Of a stretch of 64,000 nucleotides of DNA, positions 8,797-16,539 are shown one piece after another; position 1 is the stretch's first letter, and the number at the start of each line of letters is the position of its first letter. The DNA comes from Rufibacter roseus (GTDB lineage Bacteria > Bacteroidota > Bacteroidia > Cytophagales > Hymenobacteraceae), in contig NZ_LRML01000019.1 in NCBI RefSeq assembly GCF_001647285.1, positions 16,883 to 80,882 of the forward strand. The letters are read 5' to 3'. The notes beneath the pieces were generated by a model, which ran no database searches, had not been told where the DNA came from, and saw nothing but the letters and a program-made list of their open reading frames with translations. The translations under genes were made by a program, and so were the position numbers.

Positions 8797-8937
8797 GGAA
8801 AGGGCGACAAGCAACAGGAGACTGTAAACATTGCTCTACCAACTGAACTACGCCCCCTGGGGAGCGGAGGGACTCGAACCCCCGACACATGCTATCGAAT
8901 GGAAGTCGAAGTAACTCCCGTCTACGGCACCTTTCCT
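8797..8937 (-). ncRNA. Y RNA-like RNA, unit 4 (Ro60-proximal, permuted tRNA)
   Basis: First unit downstream of Ro60. Outer stem GGAAAGG/CCTTTCC and Ro-site strands GGTGCCGTAG and CTTGTCGCCC. Second stem ACGGGAG/CTCCTGT shows two compensatory changes relative to unit 2 (GTGGGAG/CTCCTAT). The body runs anticodon 3' strand AGCAT, variable GTGTC, T-arm GGGGG-TTCGAGT-CCCTC, and acceptor-like CGCTCC/GGGGCG closed by CCAG. Then come TA, D-arm with TTCAGTTGGTAGAGC, and ATGTT, which pairs with AGCAT over 5 bp. All tRNA arms are therefore formed, but in permuted order. No promoter motif separates it from Ro60, so co-transcription and processing are likely (inference). Confidence 0.84.
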
Positions 8938-8963
8938 TTTACTTTGTATGGTTCTCAACTTGC

Positions 8964-8999
8964 GTTTTAGGGTCGTTTTCTTAAAAACAGGCCGGAAAC
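8964..8999. repeat. 36-bp palindromic repeat, copy 4
   Basis: GTTTT...GGAAAC copy 20 bases past the Ro60 stop and before Y RNA unit 4 on the minus strand. If it terminated transcription, the Y RNAs would need another promoter. Confidence 0.65.
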
Positions 9000-9019
9000 G
9001 CTTTTATAGTATTGCAGGT

Positions 9020-10552
9020 TTAATCTATCTCGGTTTTCTCTACCTCCGCCAAAGCGTTGCCGCCGTTCTCAATGGCCTGCAGTACTTCAAACACCTTGTC
9101 TGACCAACCGGAGATCAGGAAGACATCGTCCTGCTCCAGGCTTAGGGGCGTGGTGCCATGGCCGGCCAGGTCAAACAGGTAGAGGCGGGCGCAAGGGTAC
9201 AGGGCCTTGTACTGCTTCCACTCGTGAGCCAGGCTGGTGTTGTTGCCGGTGCTGTTCCAGAGCTGGCAGTCGGTGAAGAGCATGATTTTGTCTGCTTTCA
9301 CTTTCCGTTGGCGCAGGTCTTTGATCACCAGAAAGCCATTGGTGCTGTAGCCCACTTCGCCTGCCTTACGGTACAGCTCCTGCACGTTGGCCAGCACTTG
9401 CCCTTTGGGCAGGTTTATGGTTTTCCAGGTGTCGCCGAACATGCCGGAGATGACCCGCTCACATTTGTGTTGCAACAGCATGCCCAGGAGCAGGCCAATG
9501 TCATAGAGCATGACCTTGCTCCGCGCCGATACCGGCATCTGCATAGAGCCCGACACGTCACAGGCCACGACCACCTTCTGCTCACCGGAAAAGCCGGGCA
9601 AATTGCGGATGCTGTGCTGCACGGCCTCTTCCAGCGCGCTGAGCACGCGGGAGACATCGGCTGAGGCCAGGCCTTTCACCTCGCGGTACGCCGCCAGAAA
9701 CCGGAACGGCAACTGCTTCGCTTTTTGCACCGCCAGCGGGCTGGCCAGCGTCTGACATACCTTCCGGATGTGCGCATCAGAAACCTGGGCCTCCAGAATG
9801 TTGCGGAGGTTGCGCAGCAGGGCCATATAGCCCAGCCGCCCGCTGTCTATGAGCTCTTCCCACTTCGCTCGAAACGCCTGATCCCGCGCCTCCTTATCTG
9901 CAAAGGGCTGTTGCCCCAGCGCCGACAGTTCGGTTTCCCAGGTGTAGGGCGTGGGCAGTGTGTTAGAGGCAATCTGGTGGAATACGGCTTGCTGCCGCTG
10001 GTCTTTGGGCTGCGGGTGCACCAGGAACAGGGCATCGCGGAGTTTGACCTCGGCGGCGCGGTTGTACTTGGCGAACTGGTAGGCATCAAAGCGGTTGAAG
10101 GCCAGGGCCACGCCCCGCTGCAGTTGCTTTGAAAGCCGGTTCAGTTTTTTGGTGCCTTGGCGGCCGTTCCGGAGCTGGTAGTACGCCAGCAATTCGGTAA
10201 TTTCATCGACGCGTTGCAGGGTCTGGGCCACGGCGCGGCTCACCAGGTTGTCGCCGCGGTGCCGGTGCGCCAGCTCCACCAGCAATACCAGGGGCACGCT
10301 GCGCAGGTTCATTTTGGTGCGGGCGTACACCGCCAGCTTCGCCACAAACTCCGGCTCGTTCTGCGCCACCAGTTCCTGCAACCGCTCCAGCCGGGCACCG
10401 GCGGTCTGGTAAAAGGTGTTCTGCAACGAAGCCGTGACAGTGGCCGCGTACAGCTCCGCCTTCGGGTCCATTTTCCAAGCCAACGCCCCCTCATAATTCA
10501 AGGTGTCGGCTTCGGTCGCTTTTGTTTTCGGTTTGAAGAAGTTGAATCGCAT
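9020..10552 (-). CDS. rsr: TROVE domain protein, Ro60/Rsr orthologue
   Basis: 510 aa. The N-terminal two thirds (about residues 15-325) is the helical-repeat TROVE ring. The C-terminal third is a vWA-like domain with the MIDAS motif DVSGS at 332-336. Ro60 rings bind Y RNAs on the outside and misfolded or cleaved RNA ends in the cavity. In other bacteria they work with Y RNA and exoribonuclease PNPase, or are encoded next to RtcBA. Start: the ATG at 10552 is preferred over a TTG at 10579 because it places the shared promoter motif 42 bases upstream, as in rtcB and the RlaP gene. The four Y RNA-like units follow on the same strand. Codon composition is GC-rich, unlike the next gene upstream. 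Confidence 0.93.
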   Translation of the reverse strand: MRFNFFKPKTKATEADTLNYEGALAWKMDPKAELYAATVTASLQNTFYQTAGARLERLQELVAQNEPEFVAKLAVYARTKMNLRSVPLVLLVELAHRHRGDNLVSRAVAQTLQRVDEITELLAYYQLRNGRQGTKKLNRLSKQLQRGVALAFNRFDAYQFAKYNRAAEVKLRDALFLVHPQPKDQRQQAVFHQIASNTLPTPYTWETELSALGQQPFADKEARDQAFRAKWEELIDSGRLGYMALLRNLRNILEAQVSDAHIRKVCQTLASPLAVQKAKQLPFRFLAAYREVKGLASADVSRVLSALEEAVQHSIRNLPGFSGEQKVVVACDVSGSMQMPVSARSKVMLYDIGLLLGMLLQHKCERVISGMFGDTWKTINLPKGQVLANVQELYRKAGEVGYSTNGFLVIKDLRQRKVKADKIMLFTDCQLWNSTGNNTSLAHEWKQYKALYPCARLYLFDLAGHGTTPLSLEQDDVFLISGWSDKVFEVLQAIENGGNALAEVEKTEID

Positions 10553-10568
10553 CGCCTTTGTGGTTAGT

Positions 10569-10634
10569 GAACGATACAAAGGTGAGGGGGCAGTGCGCAG
10601 TCTTTTTGCGTAGGTGGAGAAAGTTTTAGAAAAT
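10569..10634 (-). promoter_or_regulatory. Ro60 promoter with shared RNA-repair motif
   Basis: The 19-bp element TGCGCAGTCTTTTTGCGTA lies at 10594-10612 (plus-strand reading). On the minus strand exactly 9 bases later is CACCTTTG, resembling the Bacteroidetes -7 box TAnnTTTG. An A/T-rich stretch with TTTTCTAAAAC precedes it. The same layout occurs before rtcB and the RlaP operon. No good -33 TTTG is visible, so the motif may bind an activator in its place, or a repressor. Confidence 0.72.
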
Positions 10635-12682
10635 TAATTAAAATTATTGTTATGCCTCTGAATAAATTCAAATAAAGTAATTGTAATATCTCTTGCGTCT
10701 TGGTTTTGGCTTATGTCTTTCCAAGTTAAGTTATGGGCTTCAACTTCATCTAGGACAAATTTTGAGAATTTGTTTTTATAATCAGTTGTCAAGGTGTTGC
10801 TGTTTGTCTCTTTAACTTTAGGAATTTTTGGTACTTTATTTCTTAATCTTTCAGTAAGGAATTTGCCTAATCCTTCTTGTCTGTACCTTAATTCTGTAAA
10901 TTCCATTCTATCAACAATCTCACTTTCAATCTTTAGAACTTTTTTCATGATTCTATTTATGATTACCGCCGAAAGGGTATTCTCGATCTCTAAAGCGCCA
11001 GTTGTTTTATAAAGAAATTTTTCGCTTTGCCATTTCTGGTACTCTTCATGCTTTTGTTGTTTCCAATCACTTGAATCTTGATCTGCAAGAATGAAAATTC
11101 TATTGGAAAGGAAATGAGCTTTTATTTTGTTAAGGTCATTAGAATTTTCTTCATTAAAAAGATAATGCTGAAGATTTGAACCAGCATATTCAAAAAAAGA
11201 ATAATGTAAATCTTCCTGATATGTTTTTGTTTGGGTGTTGGAGTATGCTAATAAAAATGCTTGAAGGTAGCGCCTGTCTGAGATTCCTTCTACCCATATG
11301 CTACAATTTGACATAAAAACTGAAGCATTGTAAACACCGAGTAAGTCTAATACTTTGGTATTGTTTCCAATTACTTGGGATATTCTTGTTGGGCTCTTAT
11401 TCTCAATCTCAATTTTTTCGAATGAAAAGATTGAGATTGATTTCTGATGTGATAAACTAAGATTTAACAGATGATTGGAATGGCTTGTTAAAAAGAAAGT
11501 TAGATTTTTACTTTTGATGAAGCTATTCGCAAGAAGTGTGTTTAAAAAAATGTGTTGAAGTCCAGGGTGTAAGTTTATTTCTGGCTCTTCAATGAAAAAC
11601 CATGAATCTTTTTCTGCCATAAATATAGGATAGAGGAGAATTATTAAAGATTGAACGCCATCACCTAAATCATGAATTTCTCTGTCTTCTTCTCCTTTAA
11701 TATAAATCTGAATATGTTCCTCTTCATTAGTGTCTTCTTCAAGGGCGATTATGTCTATATCTCTTCCATCAAAAAAGTTATTACTTAGAAATTCTTCGAA
11801 ATTTCTAAATCTATCTCTAATTTCTCTTCTGCTATTCCTGTTTTTCTTTATCTTGTTGAAGAGATCCATTCCAGTAAAGACTTCTATCTTGTCTTCTGGC
11901 TTGATTTGATAGTGCTTGCAAATTGTTGAATGGTATATATCTCTATTGATTTTATAGGTTTGATTATTGTCTGATTTGTCATAAAAAGAGACAGCGGATC
12001 TTAGTGTAGGAATATAAATTTTTTTTGGACTAAAATAGTCAATTTTAGAATTTAATAGCGTTGTGGTTAGATCTAATAAATTTTTGAAATTATTAAACCC
12101 TTTTAAGACTTTATTTGATGAAGCGTTTACTCTTATATAGCTAGTATGATTGCCTCCTGTCTCATTTATGATTTCATGAATATTTACAATAACGTCAAGA
12201 GCAAGGTTGAGTTGTTTAATTTGGATTAGTGAGGTTGATATATCGTCTGATGAATTTAAAGAGTTTATGGTGTCGTCAATAACTTTATTAATATAATATT
12301 CATTTACTTCTATTGAACTTGAATTGAAATTTATTATAAAATTTTTTATTTTATTAAAGAAGGTATAGTCTGGGTTTATATTTTGAACTGAGTTTGCTGA
12401 AGTTCTTTTAGTGATTGTAACATGAGATCCTTCATCGAATGAAGTAAATATATTTTCTGCTTCAAATTTAATCTTCTGTATAATTTCTTGAATGTTAATA
12501 TTTAATAAGTTAAGTGATGGAAGTTTGAGTAAAGATCTGGTAAATCTGCTTTTACGGGAATTGTTTGAGCCAATTAATATATTTAATTTATTTATACTGC
12601 CTATACAGTTAATTATTTGGTTTTCAGTATTTATATAATCTTGGTTAATGACACTTTTAGGTAAATACAAGTATTTGTTCAT
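10634..12682 (-). CDS. OLD-family ATPase-TOPRIM nuclease (putative defence gene)
   Basis: 682 aa. An ABC-type ATPase half has a Walker A-like GSNNSRKS (38-45) in which the usual second Gly is Arg. Walker B is near 360 (FFIEEPEINLHP), followed by a switch FFLTSHSNH. The C-terminal TOPRIM half has WVEGISDRR (near 465), the acidic ILADQDSS (near 537) and EIEN. OLD nucleases and related ATPase-TOPRIM proteins act in phage defence. PARIS, whose TOPRIM subunit attacks tRNA-Lys, has a similar domain pair and is an alternative. The gene is conspicuously AT-rich in sequence and codon use, unlike rtcB and Ro60 on either side. It starts 57 bases after the rtcB stop without the shared promoter motif. Insertion by horizontal transfer is likely; substrate unknown. 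Confidence 0.8.
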   Translation of the reverse strand: MNKYLYLPKSVINQDYINTENQIINCIGSINKLNILIGSNNSRKSRFTRSLLKLPSLNLLNINIQEIIQKIKFEAENIFTSFDEGSHVTITKRTSANSVQNINPDYTFFNKIKNFIINFNSSSIEVNEYYINKVIDDTINSLNSSDDISTSLIQIKQLNLALDVIVNIHEIINETGGNHTSYIRVNASSNKVLKGFNNFKNLLDLTTTLLNSKIDYFSPKKIYIPTLRSAVSFYDKSDNNQTYKINRDIYHSTICKHYQIKPEDKIEVFTGMDLFNKIKKNRNSRREIRDRFRNFEEFLSNNFFDGRDIDIIALEEDTNEEEHIQIYIKGEEDREIHDLGDGVQSLIILLYPIFMAEKDSWFFIEEPEINLHPGLQHIFLNTLLANSFIKSKNLTFFLTSHSNHLLNLSLSHQKSISIFSFEKIEIENKSPTRISQVIGNNTKVLDLLGVYNASVFMSNCSIWVEGISDRRYLQAFLLAYSNTQTKTYQEDLHYSFFEYAGSNLQHYLFNEENSNDLNKIKAHFLSNRIFILADQDSSDWKQQKHEEYQKWQSEKFLYKTTGALEIENTLSAVIINRIMKKVLKIESEIVDRMEFTELRYRQEGLGKFLTERLRNKVPKIPKVKETNSNTLTTDYKNKFSKFVLDEVEAHNLTWKDISQNQDARDITITLFEFIQRHNNNFN

Positions 12683-12739
12683 TGATAAATTTTTATAGCC
12701 GGTTCATTATTGTCCTAGTTCTATAAATCTATCTAATTT

Positions 12740-14158
12740 TTACTCCCCCTCCAAATACTTCTCATTCCCACACATTCGCACAATCTTAGGGGTGAAAGTG
12801 CCTACCACGTCTACCAGTTCCTGCTGGGCGGCCATGACCTGGTGGATGTCTTTGTAGGCCATGGGCGCTTCGTCCAGGCCGGAGCCGATGAGGTCTATGC
12901 CCGCGGCTTGCAGGTGCTGTTGCACCAGGGCGGGAGAGAGGGTGTTCTGGGCTTGGGTGCGGGACATCTGACGTCCGGCCCCGTGCGAAGCGGAGTTGAC
13001 CGAAGCCGCCACGCCGCGTCCGCGCACGATAAAGCCGGGGGCGGTCATGGAGCCCGGTATAATACCCAGCACGCCTAATCCGGCCGGAGTAGCGCCTTTG
13101 CGGTGCACAATGACTTCCCGCCCCTGCGCGTCCAGCTCTCTCCAGGCGAAGTTGTGGTGGTTCTCCACTAGGGCCAGCGGTTCCAGGGCCAGAGCCTGCG
13201 CCAGCCGCGCGTGAATCTGGTGGTGGCACGCGCTGGCGTAGTCGCCGGCCAGGTTCATGGCGAGCCAGTATTCCTGCCCGGCCTCAGTGTCCAGATCTAG
13301 CCAGGCCAGGTGGCGGGCCTCCTGCGGAAGCGGCGTTTGCGCCATGGCCAGTTTGGTGTAATGCCCGGCAATTTGCGCACCCAATCCGCGGGAACCCGAG
13401 TGGGAGAGAATACCCAGATATTCTCCCACGGGTAAGCCAAACTCGTTCTGGGCATCAGAGAGCGTCACCGCCCCGAACTCCACAAAGTGGTTTCCGCCAC
13501 CCGAAGAACCCAACTGCGAAAAGGCCCGGTCTTTCAACCCACGCAGCACCGGAATCTCCATGAACTCCGCGCGGTCAATCACGGCATGCTCCTGCGGCTT
13601 CTGGAACGTGGCCCGCCCGAAGCGCGTGTTGTCTACCAATATCTTTTTGAGTTGGTCGCGTTGCTCGGTTATCAACGTGGCCGGAGCTGGGTAAAGCGTC
13701 AGGCACATGCGGCACCCAATGTCCACGCCCACGGCGTAGGGAATAATGGCGTTGCGCGTGGCCAGCACCCCGCCAATGGGCAAGCCGTAGCCTTGATGCG
13801 CATCGGGCATGAGGGCACCCGCCACCGCCACCGGCAAACGCATGGCCGTCACCATCTGGCGCTTCGCCCCTGACTCAATCCCCTCCACGCCATACGTGGT
13901 GAAGGGAATAGGTGCGTCATGCAGGGGAATAATGCCTGGTGCCTTGGGTGCCGTAAGCGCCTCTGCCAAGTCCGCGAGAACGGGGTGGGCAAGGTATTCG
14001 GCTGGGTTGGCCAGTACCTGCGCTAAAAGTAGAAGCTGTTCCTCTAGGGGAGTAGCGGCAAAGTGCGCCTGCAGCAATTTGAGCGTCACACCAATTGCCT
14101 TGCCCTCAGGGAAGCCAAGGGCGAGCAGGTCTTTTCCGGTAAGTGTTTCGTTTGCCAT
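12740..14158 (-). CDS. rtcB: RNA-splicing ligase RtcB
   Basis: 472 aa. All recognised metal and guanylation positions are visible: D146 and C149 in GVDIGCRM, N223/H224 in GGNHFVEF, H253 in LSHSGSRG, the His pair in ENHHNFA near 334, and H392 in SASHGAGRQMSR, the His expected to carry GMP. RtcB joins RNA 3'-phosphate or 2',3'-cyclic phosphate ends to 5'-OH ends, repairing tRNAs cut by ribotoxins. The C-terminus ends GNEKYLEGE rather than the more usual Lys-Gly end. Upstream lies the shared 19-bp motif; downstream in the same direction are the OLD-type gene and Ro60. No RtcA cyclase is present in the window. Confidence 0.95.
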   Translation of the reverse strand: MANETLTGKDLLALGFPEGKAIGVTLKLLQAHFAATPLEEQLLLLAQVLANPAEYLAHPVLADLAEALTAPKAPGIIPLHDAPIPFTTYGVEGIESGAKRQMVTAMRLPVAVAGALMPDAHQGYGLPIGGVLATRNAIIPYAVGVDIGCRMCLTLYPAPATLITEQRDQLKKILVDNTRFGRATFQKPQEHAVIDRAEFMEIPVLRGLKDRAFSQLGSSGGGNHFVEFGAVTLSDAQNEFGLPVGEYLGILSHSGSRGLGAQIAGHYTKLAMAQTPLPQEARHLAWLDLDTEAGQEYWLAMNLAGDYASACHHQIHARLAQALALEPLALVENHHNFAWRELDAQGREVIVHRKGATPAGLGVLGIIPGSMTAPGFIVRGRGVAASVNSASHGAGRQMSRTQAQNTLSPALVQQHLQAAGIDLIGSGLDEAPMAYKDIHQVMAAQQELVDVVGTFTPKIVRMCGNEKYLEGE

Positions 14159-14182
14159 AGTTTGTAGGGTTGCGTGTTGAAC

Positions 14183-14245
14183 AGTGGCAAAGCAAAAGCT
14201 AATGTGCGCAGTGTTTTTGCGCAGTTTTAGAAAAATTAATACAAG
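14183..14245 (-). promoter_or_regulatory. rtcB promoter with shared RNA-repair motif
   Basis: TGCGCAGTGTTTTTGCGCA at 14205-14223 (plus-strand reading), then on the minus strand a 9-base gap and TTGCTTTG, a one-mismatch -7 box. The motif ends 47 bases before the rtcB ATG. Here the TTTTCTAAAAC element directly abuts the motif, whereas 10 or so bases intervene at Ro60. Confidence 0.74.
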
Positions 14246-14250
14246 TTTTT

Positions 14251-14286
14251 GTTTTTGGGCTGATTTCTAGAAAACGGGCCAAAAAC
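14251..14286. repeat. 36-bp palindromic repeat, copy 5
   Basis: GTTTT...AAAAC copy with arms GGGCTG/GGGCC. Unusual because it lies between two divergent genes (rtcB and 14409), not after a stop codon. Confidence 0.7.
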
Positions 14287-14408
14287 AAATTAAGACCGAA
14301 GCGTTTCCTCCTGATTATTTCGCCTGAACATCCTTTGAGCCGCCTCGTACAGAACTAGACATGGTACGCTTTGGGCTACCGGCTTTTTCCACCTTAAATC
14401 AGAAATAT

Positions 14409-14819
14409 ATGTGGCAACCTATTTCAAGAGAACTGCACGGCATTGCCGATGTGGCGTATATTCCGGCCGTAGCCTCGGCCCCCGAGACAGTGGGTTTTAC
14501 CGAAGAAGAAACCGCCACCACCCTTTGCCGCGCCATTAGCGGCGGAACCTTGGTGTCAGCCTTGGTCACCAGGGCAGAGTGGGGAGCCGTAAAGGCCATG
14601 CCCTTTAAAATGCACCTGGCCGTTGACTTTGCCACCAGCGCCTTTGCGTTGGCCGCTCCCTGGCTTTTTGGGTTCTCTAAAAATGCGAAAGCCCGCAACA
14701 CCTTTGTCGCCATGGGCTTGACTGGTCTGGTCGTAGGCTTGCTGTCCAGACCCGAGGAAATGGATCCTGACAAAGAGCAATGGCTGAAACAGAAGGCCGA
14801 ACAGCTTCCGCCGTTGTAG
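14409..14819 (+). CDS. Small conserved membrane protein, unknown function
   Basis: 136 aa from the ATG at 14409 (MWQPISRELHG); a longer frame from 14361 is possible but adds a non-typical extension. Two hydrophobic segments are visible: one around MHLAVDFATSAFALAAPW and one around FVAMGLTGLVVGLLS. The protein ends in a polar Lys/Glu-rich tail, which suggests a short double-spanning membrane protein. I do not recognise an enzymatic motif. It is divergent from rtcB and 94 bases upstream of the hydrolase, in the same direction, so the pair may be co-transcribed. Confidence 0.65.
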   Translation: MWQPISRELHGIADVAYIPAVASAPETVGFTEEETATTLCRAISGGTLVSALVTRAEWGAVKAMPFKMHLAVDFATSAFALAAPWLFGFSKNAKARNTFVAMGLTGLVVGLLSRPEEMDPDKEQWLKQKAEQLPPL

Positions 14820-14913
14820 GTGCCTTTACGGCTCCAGTTTGATAGCCAAGCTTGGGCAGCCTGTTGTCTGGGCTTGGCATTTTTTTCTTCGTCTGAATTC
14901 AAAAGAACGTTCT

Positions 14914-15795
14914 ATGCAAGACCAGCTTACTGTTGACCAAATTATAGATCGGCATAAAGAGGCCGGTACGTTTATAGAGGTAGAACACCTGAAGACTTTT
15001 GTGTTGGATCAGGGCGGTGGTGAGGCGGTTTTATGCGTGCACGGGGTACCTACTTCTTCTTACCTGTATCGCAAGGTCATTGCCGAGCTCGCCGCCAATG
15101 GTTACCGGGGCGTGTGCGTTGATTTACCCGGACTAGGATTGACAGACAGGCCTCAGGACTTTGAATACTCCTTTCCGCATTTCGCCCGTTTCCTGGCGAA
15201 GGCTGCAGACAAACTTGGTCTTGCAAAATATCATTTGGTAGTGCATGATATTGGTGGCCCCATTGGGTTTGCCCTTGCCGCCCAGCACAAAGACCGCATT
15301 CTGTCCCTTACCATCCTGAACACTTGGATAGATGTGGTCAACTTTAAGAAACCGCTGCCCATGCGCCCCTTTGAAAAGCCTGTGTTAGGCGAGGCGCAGC
15401 TGGCTGCCGTGCAACATCTCACTTGGTATATGATGTTTACCACTATGGGCGTGTCTGACACAGAGAACATCAGCAAAGAAGAGGTTTACGCCTATGTAGA
15501 TCTGCTGAAACGCGAAGACAATGGAGCTGCTTTTCTGCGGATCATGCGCAATTTTGACCACCGCGAGGAGTTCAGAGAAACGTGCCTGCGGGCGGTGCAG
15601 AACGTGCCCTATCCGGTGCAGGCTATCTGGGGCGCTGAAGACCCTGCCCTCCGCTTTGAGGAGCATGGAGAGGAAATAAAAAAGGCCGCAGGTCTAAAGG
15701 AAGTACACCAATTGAATGCCAAACATTTTCTGCAGGAAGAGAAGTGGCAAGAAATAGCTCACTTGATTATAGAGCAGGCAAAGGTACGGAGGTAG
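14914..15795 (+). CDS. Alpha/beta hydrolase, haloalkane dehalogenase-like
   Basis: 293 aa from the ATG at 14914. The oxyanion-side HG is at 43-44. The nucleophile motif HDIGGPIG puts Asp at 112, as in haloalkane dehalogenases and epoxide hydrolases. An IWGAEDP acid segment lies near 240 and His271 is in AKHFLQEE. Classical haloalkane dehalogenases have Trp right after the nucleophile (HDWGG) to hold the halide; here it is Ile. Dehalogenase activity is therefore uncertain and another ester or epoxide substrate is possible. No signal peptide, so cytoplasmic. Confidence 0.8.
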   Translation: MQDQLTVDQIIDRHKEAGTFIEVEHLKTFVLDQGGGEAVLCVHGVPTSSYLYRKVIAELAANGYRGVCVDLPGLGLTDRPQDFEYSFPHFARFLAKAADKLGLAKYHLVVHDIGGPIGFALAAQHKDRILSLTILNTWIDVVNFKKPLPMRPFEKPVLGEAQLAAVQHLTWYMMFTTMGVSDTENISKEEVYAYVDLLKREDNGAAFLRIMRNFDHREEFRETCLRAVQNVPYPVQAIWGAEDPALRFEEHGEEIKKAAGLKEVHQLNAKHFLQEEKWQEIAHLIIEQAKVRR

Positions 15796-15806
15796 AGGGT
15801 GGCTCT

Positions 15807-15842
15807 GTTTTAGTCTTGTTTTCAGGAAAACAGGTTTAAAAT
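15807..15842. repeat. 36-bp palindromic repeat, copy 6
   Basis: GTTTT...AAAAT copy 11 bases past the hydrolase stop and a few bases past the stop of the convergent frameshifted gene, so shared by two gene ends. Confidence 0.7.
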
Positions 15843-15846
15843 GAAA

Positions 15847-16436
15847 TTACTTTTTTACTTCATAATGTCCTCCATTCGGATGTGTTCCGGTGCAATCGCA
15901 TGATTCAAAAGAATGGCTTTCTACCCAAACAAGTTTATTTTTGTTCTGCTTATACCATTTCCGGACAGCGGCTTTAAAATCTTTTCTGTTTTTATACTGC
16001 TTGTTTAAGTGTTTCCAGTAAGAACAGTAGCCACAGCCTACTTCATCGAATTTAGTGCCTAATAATTCAAAGGTTGGTAAGCCATGAATATTTCACCTAA
16101 GGCCACATAGGCTATGTCGGCCACTGTATATTGGTGTCCAAACATGGATACAGCCGCGGCAGTGGAAGTGGAGTCATCTAACTTGTCCAGCAGTAGGGGA
16201 ATAGCGTTGGCCTTAAGTTTAACTACTTCCCAGAAATGTTTTGAGCCACAACCTTGGGTAAGAACATTTGCCGTACCTGGTGTTCCCTCGCAGATGGAGG
16301 GCATTTCGGTGACAAACCGCAGACTGTCTACCTTTTTGGAAACACTGGCAGTTCCCTGTGCGATAACTGTTTGGCTAAGGAAGCAAACCAAGACGGCATT
16401 GGCCAAAAGGAAAAGCCAAAAGTGTAAACTCTTCAT
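15847..16436 (-). pseudogene. Frameshifted secreted Cys-rich protein gene
   Basis: From the ATG at 16436 (MKSLHFWLFLL) the frame encodes a signal peptide and about 117 further residues, then hits a stop at 16059 after an implausible MAYQPLNY tail. Shifting by one base at about 16084-16086 opens a frame that continues without interruption: GLPTFELLGTKFDEVGCGYC, then a Lys/Trp-rich stretch with CDCTGTHPNGGHYEVKK, to a TAA at 15847. Adding one base (TTCATGGC to TTCNATGGC) would restore a single protein of about 196 aa. Cys-containing motifs (CGYC, CDC) hint at metal binding or disulphides. Function unrecognised. A real mutation and a sequencing error cannot be told apart here. Confidence 0.72.
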
Positions 16437-16539
16437 TACTAGAGGTTTTAATTTGTGTGAATGGAAATCCATTCTTCTTAATCGAAGTGAATTATAGTTG
16501 CACTTGCTCCTTTGCAATGAATTTTAATGGGCTGTTCAT

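Noticed and set aside
10157..10567. Plus-strand open frames opposite Ro60
   Set aside because: Antisense shadows of a GC-rich gene with clear domain content on the minus strand.
14839..14913. N-terminal extension of the hydrolase from a TTG
   Set aside because: The extension has no family similarity; the ATG at 14914 fits the fold start.
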